Shown here one piece after another: positions 37,701 through 46,738 of a stretch of DNA of 64,000 nt. A program made the translations under genes and the position numbers. Position 1 is the first letter of the stretch. Every line of letters starts with the position of its first letter. The DNA is taken from the NCBI GenBank assembly GCA_947652115.1, contig OX393567.1:25689127-25753126 (forward strand). Reading direction: 5' to 3'. Below the pieces are notes generated by a model. The model was not told the origin of the DNA and made no database searches. It saw only the letters and a list, made by a program, of their open reading frames with translations. The stretch comes from Blastomussa wellsi (taxonomy: Eukaryota; Cnidaria; Anthozoa; Scleractinia; Plerogyridae).

Positions 37701-40700
37701 ACAGTTGTTTTGGGCTTTTTCCTTAGCACTATATATTATGTTTGAATATCTCTATCTACAGTTGTTTTGGGCTTTTTCCTTAGCGCTATATATTATGTTT
37801 ATTATGTTTGAATATCTCTATCTACAGTTGTTTTGGGCTTTTTCCTTAGTGCTATATATTATGTTTATTATGTTTGAATATCTCTATCTACAGTTGTTTT
37901 GGGCTTTTTCCTTAGTGCTATATATTATGTTTATTATGTTTGAATATCTCTATCTACAGTTGTTTTGGGCTTTTTCCTTAGCGCTATATATTATGTTTAT
38001 TATGTTTGAATATCTCTATCTACAGTTGTTTTGGGCTTTTTCCTTAGCACTATATATTATGTTTATTATGTTTGAATATCTCTATCTACAGTTGTTTTGG
38101 GCTTTTTCCTTAGTGCTATATATTATGTTTATTATGTTTGAATATCTCTATCTACAGTTGTTTTGGGCTTTTTCCTTAGTGCTATATATTATGTTTATTA
38201 TGTTTGAATATCTCTATCTACAGTTGTTTTGGGCTTTTTCCTTAGCACTATATATTATGTTTATTATGTTTGAATATCTCTATCCACAGTTGTTTTGGGC
38301 TTTTTCCTTAGCACTATATATTATGTTTATTATGTTTGAATATCTCTATCTACAGTTGTTTTGGGCTTTTTCCTTAGCGCTATATATTATGTTTATTATG
38401 TTTGAATATCTCTATCTACAGTTGTTTTGGGCTTTTTCCTTAGCACTATATATTATGTTTATTATGTTTGAATATCTCTATCTACAGTTGTTTTGGGCTT
38501 TTTCCTTAGCGCTATATATTATGTTTATTATGTTTGAATATCTCTATCTACAGTTGTTTTGGGCTTTTTCCTTAGCGCTATATATTATGTTTATTATGTT
38601 TGAATATCTCTATCTACAGTTGTTTTGGGCTTTTTCCTTAGCACTATATATTATGTTTATTATGTTTGAATATCTCTATCTACAGTTGTTTTGGGCTTTT
38701 TCCTTAGCGCTATATATTATGTTTGAATATCTCTATCTACAGTTGTTTTGGGCTTTTTCCTTAGTGCTATATATTATGTTTATTATGTTTGAATATCTCT
38801 ATCTACAGTTGTTTTGGGCTTTTTCCTTAGTGCTATATATTATGTTTATTATGTTTGAATATCTCTATCTACAGTTGTTTTGGGCTTTTTCCTTAGCGCT
38901 ATATATTATGTTTATTATGTTTGAATATCTCTATCTACAGTTGTTTTGGGCTTTTTCCTTAGCACTATATATTATGTTTATTATGTTTGAATATCTCTAT
39001 CTACAGTTGTTTTGGGCTTTTTCCTTAGCGCTATATATTATGTTTATTATGTTTGAATATCTCTATCTACAGTTGTTTTGGGCTTTTTCCTTAGTGCTAT
39101 ATATTATGTTTATTATGTTTGAATATCTCTATCTACAGTTGTTTTGGGCTTTTTCCTTAGTGCTATATATTATGTTTATTATGTTTGAATATCTCTATCT
39201 ACAGTTGTTTTGGGCTTTTTCCTTAGTGCTATATATTATGTTTATTATGTTTGAATATCTCTATCTACAGTTGTTTTGGGCTTTTTCCTTAGCGCTATAT
39301 ATTATGTTTATTATGTTTGAATATCTCTATCTACAGTTGTTTTGGACTTTTTCCTTAGTTTCACCCCATTCCTGTGGCAGTGGCACTGAGTGGTATAAAA
39401 AAGAAAATGATGGATTGGGTGAGTGAAATCATACTCTTTTATGTTTTATGTGCAAACAGAAGTCACAAGTTGAGGAAGGGATGATAATCACTCCACTGGA
39501 CTCTTAGTGCCTAATATGTAATGAAATGTGTTGATGTTAACAGCATATTAATTAACTTAACTACAGTATCTATTGTTTTCAGATCTGGACTAATCATTTT
39601 GTTTTATGGACATTTGGTTTTGTGTAATATTTCATAATTCTTTGAATAGTCCCAACAAAATTTAATTTTTGACAGACTGGTAGCAAGCTTAAAGTACCAA
39701 TCATTCAAGAAATGACAATGTTAAAGGTCTTTAAGCCAGACAAGACTTTTAAGGTGAGAACTATTTTTACCATTATGTTCTGAGAATTTGATCTGTGAGA
39801 CACTTAAAAAGGATGATGTGTACAGTCAACTGAGTAATCTTTTTTATGTATTTTCAGACATGTAAAATAGAGCCAGGCTTTAGGATTTCAGATGTTATGC
39901 TGTGAGTCACACTAAATCAACTTTTATGTTTTAGTTTTACTCATTGTCTTCAGTTGAAACCAAATATTTAAATAGCTGTCATTAAGCACTGTATCTAAGG
40001 CAGGTTTTGATTCCCTGACTAAATTGTTTCAACCGTGAGGGTTTCTTGTATCATCTCACTCTGTACTGTGTGTATAGGCAATATACCAGACACAAGAGTT
40101 TTGTTGGAGGACAGATTGATGCTTCAGGGTTAGAAATATGGGAAGAATCAGTAGATGGTTCTGGTGAGTATGTAGAATAACATGTTGGTTGGGACTTAAT
40201 CGTTGTTGCTGCCATTGTCATCGTTAACGCTGTCATAATAAATATTGAATAAAATATTGCCTTTGTCTCGTACCTTTGACAAAGGCTGTCTTTGACAAGC
40301 CTTTACCATACATTTAATTGTGGCAAAGGCCTTTCTTGATTTTTAGTACACATTTTGATATTTGCCAAAGGTGTGAGAAAGCTACTGAGTTTGAACTGTT
40401 CCAAAAGTGCCTTTGACTTATGCTAAATCCCAGTCAAAGGCAATGATAAAGGACTTGTTTTAATACCTTTGGCATGTGTCAGATAGTCATCTTTCTTTGT
40501 CACACTTGATTCGAATCAAAAGTGAGACAAAGCTAACTTTTTATGTCATTATCAGTTCTTATTATCATGCAATGACACATAACACACAAGATAAAACATA
40601 GCACAGCGGCCTACATTCATGCACTCACTTTTTTCATTCACCTCAGGCTGTTGATTACCCCTATTTAACTTGCTGTCAGTTATGTTTATGTTTATGCAGG

Positions 40701-41151
40701 ATTGATCATCAATTTGGGGATGTAGTTCTCTCGTTGTACTTGTGTAAATATAGTCGTAACCTCTGACAGCTTTGCTCTTGGATCTGTTTCCCAGTGCACA
40801 GATGCTTGGATCCTCTAGAGAAGCTTAGCAACATCTTTGCAATGTGGGGAAAATATCAGGTAGGATTCTTATATGCATCTAAGATCCCTCCCTTCCCCCG
40901 CCCCCCTCCCCCCAACACACACCACCCACCCACCCAATATAAATAGCTCAGCACAAACACATCACAAACACAGATCACTGCTTCAAAATCACAACCCAGA
41001 TCTCTACAATATTTTTAATGTTTTGACTTTGCTTCATCAGGATAAGATGAAGCTTGTTGTCCGTAATATTAATGACAGACAGAGGATACCATCAGGTGAC
41101 AAGAGAGAAAGACAGGAACCTCCCACTGGATTACTTGTCTCTATTGATTAA
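19758..41151 (+). CDS. SH3-DH-PH-SH3-RA Rho guanine nucleotide exchange factor
   Basis: A 34-exon gene; joined exons give 2628 nt, i.e. 875 residues, with every phase matching. Exon 1 (19758-19831) starts at the upstream of two in-frame ATGs, and its phase-2 end completes a Gly codon with exon 2. Order: SH3 (about residues 26-90), Ser/Asn-rich linker with no predicted fold (93-185), DH (186-392), PH with an acidic insert (393-607), second SH3 (about 640-728), and a C-terminal Ras-association-like domain (about 755-860), ending at TAA 41149-41151. The DH-PH pair would load GTP on a Rho-family GTPase; the RA-like domain suggests input from a Ras/Rap-type GTPase (inference). I do not recognise a named vertebrate orthologue with this order, so no symbol is given. 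Introns contain a MITE, a LINE tail, foldbacks and a 42-unit minisatellite. Confidence 0.85.
20390..20405. repeat. (TGTC)n microsatellite
   Basis: Short run of tgtctgtctgtc in intron 1 of the Rho GEF gene, followed by a G-rich stretch. Confidence 0.7.
20580..20891. mobile_element. MITE with ~45-bp terminal inverted repeats (Rho GEF intron 1)
   Basis: Left end aatagaccttttacatgc followed by ggggattgggcactggaggt; the right end is the reverse complement with a few mismatches (acctccagtgcccaatcccc, then aaaggtctatt). The 310-bp length, long TIRs and lack of coding fit a non-autonomous DNA transposon. Confidence 0.8.
21591..22024 (+). mobile_element. tRNA-derived SINE interrupted by another repeat
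   Basis: 21591-21645 is tRNA-like: tggccaaatggttagtgcgc fits an A box and gtccgagtttgagg a weak B box. The SINE body resumes near 21800 (ggcactttactctcatagtg, then catccagggggagtagaaat) and ends about 22024. Between them lies a ~145-bp copy of the repeat also found at 50960, so an insertion split the SINE. A solo tRNA-like head occurs at 45723. Confidence 0.7.
21645..21790 (+). repeat. Dispersed repeat, copy 1 (single arm of the 51-kb palindrome)
   Basis: Starts gggggtaagtttctaaagaa and continues with ggttttatcaactgggttga, gccaccgtaaagagatt and ctgacgtttcgagcgtt. Nearly identical to 50960-51103; a 5'-shortened third copy is at 44383-44460. Confidence 0.8.
24634..24911 (+). other. Rho GEF exon 5: disordered linker
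   Basis: The longest coding exon (278 nt). It encodes residues 93-185, rich in Ser, Asn, Glu and Asp, with no recognised domain, joining the first SH3 to the DH domain. Phase 2 in, phase 1 out, GT-AG borders. Confidence 0.8.
26588..26748. repeat. Foldback element in Rho GEF intron 9
   Basis: gatattacattgccgc and gagatacgaaatttctcttc on the left are matched in reverse complement by gaagagaaattttgtatctc and cggccatgtaatatt on the right. The arms are about 60 bp with mismatches. Confidence 0.65.
28613..28923. mobile_element. MITE with CAGGGTTGT termini (Rho GEF intron 13)
   Basis: Left end CAGGGTTGTAAACTAAATTT and right end TTCACAACCCTG, with inner inverted pair gggcacttgcc / gggcaagtgc. The 5-bp aagcc lies directly outside both ends, a possible target duplication. 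The CAGGG termini are reminiscent of hAT elements; 311 bp, non-coding. Confidence 0.65.
29936..33164 (+). other. Rho GEF exons 16-23: PH domain with acidic insert
   Basis: Exons 29936-29969, 30551-30578, 30994-31041, 31133-31300, 31477-31566, 31984-32023, 32627-32741, 33043-33164. PH-type strands are seen in GMVHETVERHLFLFNNVLLI and MFILGTPTQIYKFLAPS, closing in a helix with EREKEKWENKLKKYI whose Trp sits at the usual PH C-terminal position. An Asp/Ser run (EDSSDSDSDLDAVPG) lies in exon 19 before the core. Likely membrane- or DH-contacting module of the GEF. Confidence 0.85.
32098..32560. repeat. GC-richer insert in Rho GEF intron 21
   Basis: Markedly higher C/G content than the flanking intron, with runs such as gcccccacctgcccaaccca and many short frames on both strands. 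No protein family was recognised; it looks like an inserted dispersed element, but no terminal repeats were identified. Confidence 0.35.
33329..33941 (+). mobile_element. 5'-truncated LINE tail (CR1/L2-like) in Rho GEF intron 23
   Basis: Encodes the end of a LINE reverse transcriptase: LVFSKMLYCSTVWSNTSSKN, KLQLIQNFACKII, LDELDWLPV, LAPEYL and TGQRTFAYRAVSLWNML, to a stop at 33812-33814. A 3' UTR ends in (TTA)n at 33921-33941. A different subfamily from the copy at 19079. It lies inside the intron between exons 23 and 24, same strand as the host gene. Confidence 0.9.
34026..34930. repeat. Large foldback element with nested repeat (Rho GEF intron 23)
   Basis: Arms of about 270-300 bp: 34026-34325 (gatgatgtcataaggtgtga, tggtgttgctatggcaac) is matched in reverse complement by about 34688-34930 (gttgccatagcaacatcaaa, tcacaccttgtgacgtcatc) with divergence. 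The centre (about 34496-34622) contains a copy of the short repeat also found inside 46132-46299. Confidence 0.7.
35029..36549 (+). other. Rho GEF exons 24-28: second SH3 domain
   Basis: Exons 35029-35116, 35363-35505, 35937-35977, 36253-36293, 36500-36549. The domain reads FLELNLRQSEEILIIGI, then ELEWWPGLYKGRFGWFPAPC: RT-loop Glu residues, the WW groove pair and the GRxGWFP closing strand of an SH3. An insert between strands makes it longer than usual. Exon 28 ends with GAG in phase 0, directly before the intron that holds the minisatellite. Confidence 0.85.
36620..39358 (+). repeat. 66-bp minisatellite, 42 units, ending in a splice acceptor
   Basis: Forty-two head-to-tail units of 66 bp (two, after units 17 and 32, lack 9 bp) fill the intron between Rho GEF exons 28 and 29. 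Units are nearly identical; the main variation is at one site (ttagtg / ttagcg / ttagca). Unit 3 carries tttgagcttttccc, unit 26 tatccacag, and unit 42 tttggac. Each unit contains two acceptor-like tracts, atctctatctacag and gctttttccttag; the ccttag of the last unit (39353-39358) is the acceptor that keeps exon 29 in frame. Because 66 is divisible by 3 and one frame has no stop, the array shows as an 870-codon open frame, which I regard as non-coding. Confidence 0.95.
39359..41151 (+). other. Rho GEF exons 29-34: RA-like C-terminal domain
   Basis: Exons 39359-39418, 39676-39753, 39858-39901, 40078-40163, 40795-40859, 41041-41151. Residues about 755-860 have the shape of a ubiquitin-like Ras-association domain: MLKVFKPDKTFKTCKIEPGF, ISDVMLQYTRHKSF, LEIWEESVDG, then a CLDPLEKLSNIFAMWGK segment and DKMKLVVRN, matching the usual RA order (first two strands, helix, then L-D-P-E-P-like turn and final strand). 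The assignment is by pattern and not by a search. The stop is at 41149-41151. Confidence 0.7.
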
Positions 41152-42506
41152 AAACATTTTCTTGGATGATTTTTTGTAATTTCTCCATTGGTATTATACT
41201 ATATTTTTGTATTTTAAAATACTGGTTGTTATTTTCAATGGTTTGTAATGAAGCATGGATTCAAGAACATTCAAAAAATAATAATTAAGGAATACAGAAA
41301 ACATTCATTCTCAAAAAGTTTAGATAAGTCTTCTGGGAAGCATTATATATACCGGTACTAATTTAATACAATCGTACTTACTCATTTTTCAATCCAAGTC
41401 CAGAACTTCATTTTCATATTATTAATAAAAACAAAAATAATTATTTTACACACAACATCAATATTATTTTGAACATTTTAAACAGAGGATTGTATTCAAA
41501 ATAATTTTAATAAGAAATTAAACCCAATAGTGGAGCTAGATTGTAATTATTTTTACTACCAGTATAATTATTGTAAAAATGTTTAGACAGAACTTGTTTC
41601 ATAGATGGGATAGGGAAACAAATATTTGAAATGTGGGGTGGAGGAACATTTATCTGTGGTGGGAATTTCATTATCATCCAAAATTGGATGCCAATTCCAA
41701 TCAGTGCAGTATTTTTTAACAAATTATTCGTATTGGTAAAAATTACAATGGAATGGTTTTTATATTCTGATTTTATAGTATACTTTTTCAAGTTGGTTTT
41801 CCTCCTGGGTTTTCCTAAAGTTGGAATATTTTTCAAAGAAAAATTGTAGAACTAGTGTCTACAAAAATTACTGTTAGTAGTGTTGTTGGTATATTCACAA
41901 TAAAAGTTAAAATTATACATCATTAATGTATGGTCTCAGTTTTCTGGAGTTGACTCTCTCATCCACTCTAATCTGTTACTTACACACATTGACCATAAAT
42001 CCTGCAGTTAGTTATCCAAGAATTACTTTGCAGTTTTTCAGACTCACTATTAACTTCAAAGGGCTCTGTCATGGATGATATATCTTGAAATATTTACGGT
42101 AGTCTATTTGTTCAAGATTGTTAATTACAATCCTACTCAACCTTTGTCATTCAAAGCCATCCTGTTTAGTGTTAACTAATCGGTGTTTTTCTACCTTGTT
42201 AAACTATTATTTTGAGGTTTCCTTTAATTTGAAGGCAATTTTTATTTATGATGACTTTATTCAGAGGGACCTTGAACAAGCACTGTCCATTTGTCTATTT
42301 AATTTAAAAGCCTTGTACATTGAGCTAACAACTGGCTCACAGTTGAGAGCTAGCAGTGAGCCACAAGAATGTATCAGTTGGTTGGAGCTGGTCCTATTCA
42401 CCACCTGACTCGCATGGCTCTGGCACTCACATGAGCTACCTCTTGTCAAGTGTGGCTTCAGTCAATAATTGCAGAGGTTGTTGCAGAAGGTAAAGTTTGT
42501 GTTAAA

Positions 42507-42616
42507 GCCTAGGAGTATTTATATTTGTCATGGATGGGATAAAAGTCCATCACATGGTTACCACCCAGCACTAAATTTATACACCTGAGTGGAGGCACTT
42601 TGAGATTAAAGTGTAA
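42507..42616 (-). mobile_element. SINE fragment, reverse orientation
   Basis: In reverse complement it reads ggtgtataaatttagtgctg, then gatggactttt and aaatactcctag, matching the SINE body at 21850-21960. Confidence 0.6.
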
Positions 42617-42696
42617 GGGCCTGAACATAGACCACCAAGCACTAACCACAAGTCAACTGTGCCTCCCACAACTGTACTGTGCAGCTCAACAAAATG

Positions 42697-43206
42697 TTTC
42701 ATTAAATTGCTACTGTGATGAAAAAATGTTGTTCTTGTTCTCTTTCGGTTCCAATTTTATATTTGGCAAGAATGCACCATGCCAATTATTGCACCTCAAA
42801 TTTTTCTTGTTTAAACTGTCCGCCATTACCAGATTCGGCTTCAGTCAAGTTGCATTGAGAGAGTTGGATCGAGAGAGAAATGACATCATTGGTTAACTAG
42901 TTTATTTTGACAATGTGTGAACCCAGCTGATTACCAGCTTTTAGAAGCAAGTTGCTGTTTTGCATACCAAATATGCCGGTTCACACAGTAAATAATTAAA
43001 CTGGTGAGTCAACGACATCATTTTCTCTCAATCCAGCTCTCTCAATGCAACTCCACTGAAGCCAAATCTGGTAATGGCAGACAGTTCAAACAAGAAATCG
43101 TCCGTCGTTCAAAAAGCCGGGGATTGGCTTGGTGCATTCTTGCCAATTATAAAATCAGAATCAAAAGAGATCAAGAACAACATTTTTTCATCGCAGTAGC
43201 ACTTTA
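42697..43206. repeat. ~510-bp foldback element
   Basis: Left arm about 42697-42925, right arm about 42985-43206; matching blocks include aaattgctactgtgatgaaa / ttttcatcgcagtagcactt, ccattaccagattcggcttc / gaagccaaatctggtaatgg and gagagagttggatcgagaga / ctctcaatccagctctctc. The whole can fold into one long hairpin. Non-coding. Confidence 0.8.
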
Positions 43207-43636
43207 ACTGTTTACTTTTTTTGAAGACATTTGGATGGGTTTTGTTTTGACCAATCAAAATCAAAGAGGGCTAGGGAGACCCAAATTGCCTTTAGTTGGA
43301 ACAATTGCCACTTTGATGTCAACTCAACACCAAATGTCTTACAATTTGATTGGTTGAATGAAATTAATGGGACCCATCAGAAAGCTGCCAAAAACTGTGA
43401 CTCTTCACTACTCAGTGAAAATAAGAATAAACATTGGGCAGTAAAACTTCTGTATATATTATTTTTGTTCAAATGCATTAATTAAAAAAAACAGTTTGAT
43501 TGAGGGTACATTGAAGGATACTAATTTACAGTTTTCCCAAACTATAAATTCTCCATTTCCATTAGAGAGATATTTTCTTTTTCTAAATAATGCAGAGAGG
43601 AGAAGAGGGAAAAACTTAAAAAAATGCTATCTATGT

Positions 43637-45321
43637 TTAACCCAGAAGTTGAGACTCGACTTCCTTGTCCTTGACGCTTACACCCTTATTTCCTAAGACA
43701 TAAAATCTCAGTGGCTTAAGAGCCCACTCAGATCCATAGGAATGTATTCCTATTCTTGTTGATGTCACTATAGTCATGTCTTCTTTTTGAGGATTCTTGT
43801 CATCTCCAAGCCAAAATCTATCTGAAGTTGTCATGTCTTCTTTGTTGAGATTAGATTTTTCAATACAAAGAGCTCGACAAAGCTTTGAAGGCCCATTGGT
43901 CAGCTGAAAGTCTTTCAACTTGGTACCAGCATCTCTTCGCTGAACCCCTCTGAAGGATCTCATTGAATCTAATCCTGGAATATAAAAAAGATCTCTCTCA
44001 GAATGTTCATTCACCTGCATTGCAACTAGCCAGATGGCTCAGCTGAACAAGTGTTTAAGTCTGTTCTCACTATCATCTGAGATGATCTCTCCTACTGTGC
44101 ATCTCTCTAACTCAAAGTAAAATTAGTGTCTTGTGCAACAAAAAACACGATTGCCTAAATTGCATTCTGGTTAGCCTAAAATTGCCTTTTGCTGCATTTC
44201 ATTGCATGTTGGGATTGGGGATTCCTTACTTGCTGGCTTGCACTGTGTCTTCACCCACCCACCCAACATGCAAATCTAGAGATCAACACCTTAACAATTA
44301 GGTAACCAAGCCTTACGTTTTTTAATGCTATGGTTGCTAAGCAACCTGACATGTGTTCATCAACTATAACAATGTTTGGTCTATATAATTTGGTTTTATC
44401 AACTGGGTTGATAATTCGAAAGCTGGCGTTTCGAGTGTTGGCCCTTCGTTGGAGCGAATCAAGGAATTGTGGTCTACCCTGCTGGGAGAGATGCACAGTG
44501 AAATTAGGGTCTTACCTAACAGAAGACACAATACACCTTATTCCAAAATGGCCACTGATTTATGCACATACAAATTGGCCCTTGTTGCCTCGTTCAAGAT
44601 AAAATATTCTTTTGATTTTTGAGCTTAAAAAGGAGGCAAGAAGGGCTAATTCGAATACCAACAAAAGAATATTAAGATGGTAGCCATTTTGGAATAAGGT
44701 GTATGAGATGACCCACAATGACCCAACTGGAGCAGGACATTCTGTGAGCCTTATGCTAATTATTATCCCCACCCCAGTGAGTTTACAACAACAGCTACTG
44801 AACCCACCCTGCAGAGGCTCCAAGCTTCTGATCAACACACAAGCGCCAGGTTCCTGGCCAGAGATGTTCAGACAGTGGTACATGCCGTAAATGATGTACA
44901 CATAAGCTGTTCCAGGCGCCAAATACATCGGCTCAGTGCGAGGTGTGCGTTTACCTCCAAACGCATGGCAAGCCTTATCAATCTCGCCCAGATAACCCTC
45001 AGTCTCAACTATCCGTCCACACAGCACCTCTCCACTATCAAGGACACGATAAAGTAGCTTTCCCAAAAGTTGTTTGGCCAAGTCTTCTGTGGGCTTATCG
45101 TAAAAAGACCTGCCTAGTTTGGTCGAAGACGAGCTTTTTTTCTCTAGCTTTAGTTTCCGTTTCTTGTTTGGCAAGACACTGGAAATATCACTGGAGTCTG
45201 TTTTAAAATAAGGGCTTTTCTCGCCTTCTCCTTTGATCTCAACTGTGAAATTCTCTTCCTCCGTTTTTGCGCTGCGAAGCCCGTTGTGAGTTCTTTTCGC
45301 GGTCTTTATACGAGCCGCCAT
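43637..45321 (-). CDS. MPG: 3-methyladenine DNA glycosylase (AAG/MPG)
   Basis: Monofunctional DNA glycosylase that excises alkylated and deaminated purines at the start of base-excision repair. Two exons on the minus strand: 45321-44808 (ATG at 45321, ending in phase 1) and 43974-43637 (stop), 283 residues in all. Residues 1-70 are a basic, Lys-rich tail with a nuclear-signal-like [12 protein letters not shown]. The catalytic core follows: [11 protein letters not shown] with the general-base Glu108 and Tyr110, His119, and [12 protein letters not shown] with Tyr142 and the intercalating-Tyr equivalent Tyr145, corresponding to human E125, Y127, H136, Y159 and Y162. Exon 2 has [10 protein letters not shown] and [11 protein letters not shown], both family motifs. 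No damage seen. The intron holds two repeats. Confidence 0.95.
44383..44460 (+). repeat. Dispersed repeat, copy 3 (MPG intron)
   Basis: Reads ggttttatcaactgggttga, then tggcgtttcgagtgttggcc and cttcgttggagcgaatc; a diverged, shortened copy of the sequence at 21700-21785 and 51010-51105. Confidence 0.75.
44534..44701. mobile_element. TA-flanked MITE (MPG intron)
   Basis: Perfect terminal inverted repeats starting CACCTTATTCCAAAATGGC, flanked on both sides by TA (44532-44533 and 44702-44703); 168 bp, with a further inner inverted pair tattcttttg / caaaagaata. The TA duplication and size fit a Tc1/mariner-type non-autonomous element. Confidence 0.85.
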
Positions 45322-45722
45322 GTTGGCCCTTTGACTTTGGTACGTTGTGCCATTGACCGCGAAATGTCCTCAGTTGGACATGAGGTGGGGCAGGGGTGGG
45401 GTTTGTGGGCACTGTAGACAATGAATTGAAGTTTTTTGTGTTTGCTACACTGTATATCAAATATTTCAAAGGAAAAAGGCAAAAAGAATTGAAAAAAAAA
45501 ACATTTATTGCTCATTTCAGTTACATGTAACTAAATAATATTTTTTAAACTAATGTTTGAATGGTGAGCCTCTTTTATATGGGTATCCCCAGACTTCATT
45601 TTTGTTGCATGTTTTGCAAATCTTCAACTTTTTAACCAGATCTTTGTTTTATGGGTTTAAATCATTGTGAAACATCACATGCCAAATAAAGCGAGAACAC
45701 GGCATTGCATGTTAAAACTGAC

Positions 45723-45802
45723 TCGTGCGCAGTGGCCAAATTTATAGTTCGCTGGACGCTGGATCAATAAGTCTGGTTCAAGCCTCAGCCGGGCACTTTA
45801 CT
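45723..45802 (+). mobile_element. tRNA-like SINE head
   Basis: agtggccaaatttatagttc resembles an A box and tctggttcaagcctc a B box; it is followed by gggcactttact, the start of the same SINE body seen at 21800. Confidence 0.55.
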
Positions 45803-46131
45803 TGCTTTGAGATGGCTCCATCTCAACTGCTCAGGTAGCCAATCACAGCTTTGCGAGACCTCAGCTGAATTTTCATTACTTAATGTATATCACAGGATAT
45901 CTGTCAAGTACAGATGACGGATGACAATCGCTTCATGACCATATATGGGCAATGTGACAATTTGTTGAATAATAAGACTGATTACACGCTACTTGTATAA
46001 AGATAGTATAATGCTTATGACGCCATAACCATCCTCACAAGGTGAAGATTGACACGATCTTACTGTGCTGGGAATGAACTGCCACGACCTCAGGCCAATG
46101 TTCCCCAGTACAGCTCTTACACACAATAAAT

Positions 46132-46299
46132 CCTGGTTCACACTTGTGAATAAGCCTAACACAAGTTTGATACCCTAGCCCTAAACAAAAGACTCAACAA
46201 TTGAAACAATGATTTTGTCTTCAAAACAATAGAAACTGCTTACAATAACAAACAAAAGTAGTTTTGGATAACTGCTACACTACCCGCATGTGAACCAGG
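46132..46299. mobile_element. Short TIR element (CCTGGTTCACA ends)
   Basis: Inverted termini CCTGGTTCACA / TGTGAACCAGG enclose a core (gataccctagccctaaac, gactcaacaattgaaa, caaaagtagttttggata) that also occurs at 34500-34620 and, more diverged, at 52755-52866; the window start shows the end of another copy. Confidence 0.7.
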
Positions 46300-46738
46300 C
46301 TTAACAGTTAAGCAAATATCATCAGTAGAAATCTGACTCCTCCTGTCATAAACGCCTTTAAACTAAAGGTTAAAGTTAAGTGTGAAACAGAAAAATTTGT
46401 GTGTTAAAACTAATAATATGGACAATTTTAATAACAAGTGGGATTTGTGCATGGACTTTGTACTTTAATTTGCAATCTGTTTTTCAAGTGTTCTTATGCT
46501 ATTTTTTTTAGAACTGTATAGTCTGTATTGTAACTTTTGGGTGATATGTAGATAGGTATTAGGCAAGTATCGAAAGGAAGTGTAAGTAGATGTAGTACTG
46601 TAAGTAGAGTGAGTAGTTGTATTAGTATTGTAAGTAATATGAGTATACTGTAAATATTATAAGTGTGTGGTAATAAAATAAACTAGTATTAAAAATAGTA
46701 GTAGTAAAAATAAAATCAGTAGCACTATTCAGTAAACA

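Larger units (their letters stand above)
41152..43636. other. Intergenic region between Rho GEF and MPG (convergent genes)
   Basis: Presumed 3' ends of two convergent genes. It is AT-rich to 42.4 kb with no recognisable coding, then a SINE fragment (reverse) at 42507-42616 and a foldback at 42697-43206. Confidence 0.6.
45322..46738. other. Region between MPG and the LOG-family gene
   Basis: MPG promoter side (45.3-45.5 kb), then AT-rich DNA. It holds a tRNA-like SINE head at 45723-45802, a TIR element at 46132-46299 and runs of AGT-type simple sequence from 46560 to 46710. No gene recognised. Confidence 0.6.

Noticed and set aside
36620..39358. CRISPR-like array
   Set aside because: No unique spacers; the units are contiguous 66-bp tandem copies in eukaryotic DNA.
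36814..39426. 870-codon open frame of hydrophobic 22-residue repeats, first read as a repetitive membrane protein
   Set aside because: It is the 66-bp minisatellite in an intron. The length is a multiple of three, so one open frame repeats automatically. It is flanked by Rho GEF exons that splice around it in frame.
44560..45321. 253-codon continuous MPG frame
   Set aside because: The last part reads through the intron; family alignment leaves the frame at EPLQ, and exon 2 continues at 43974 with the correct phase.
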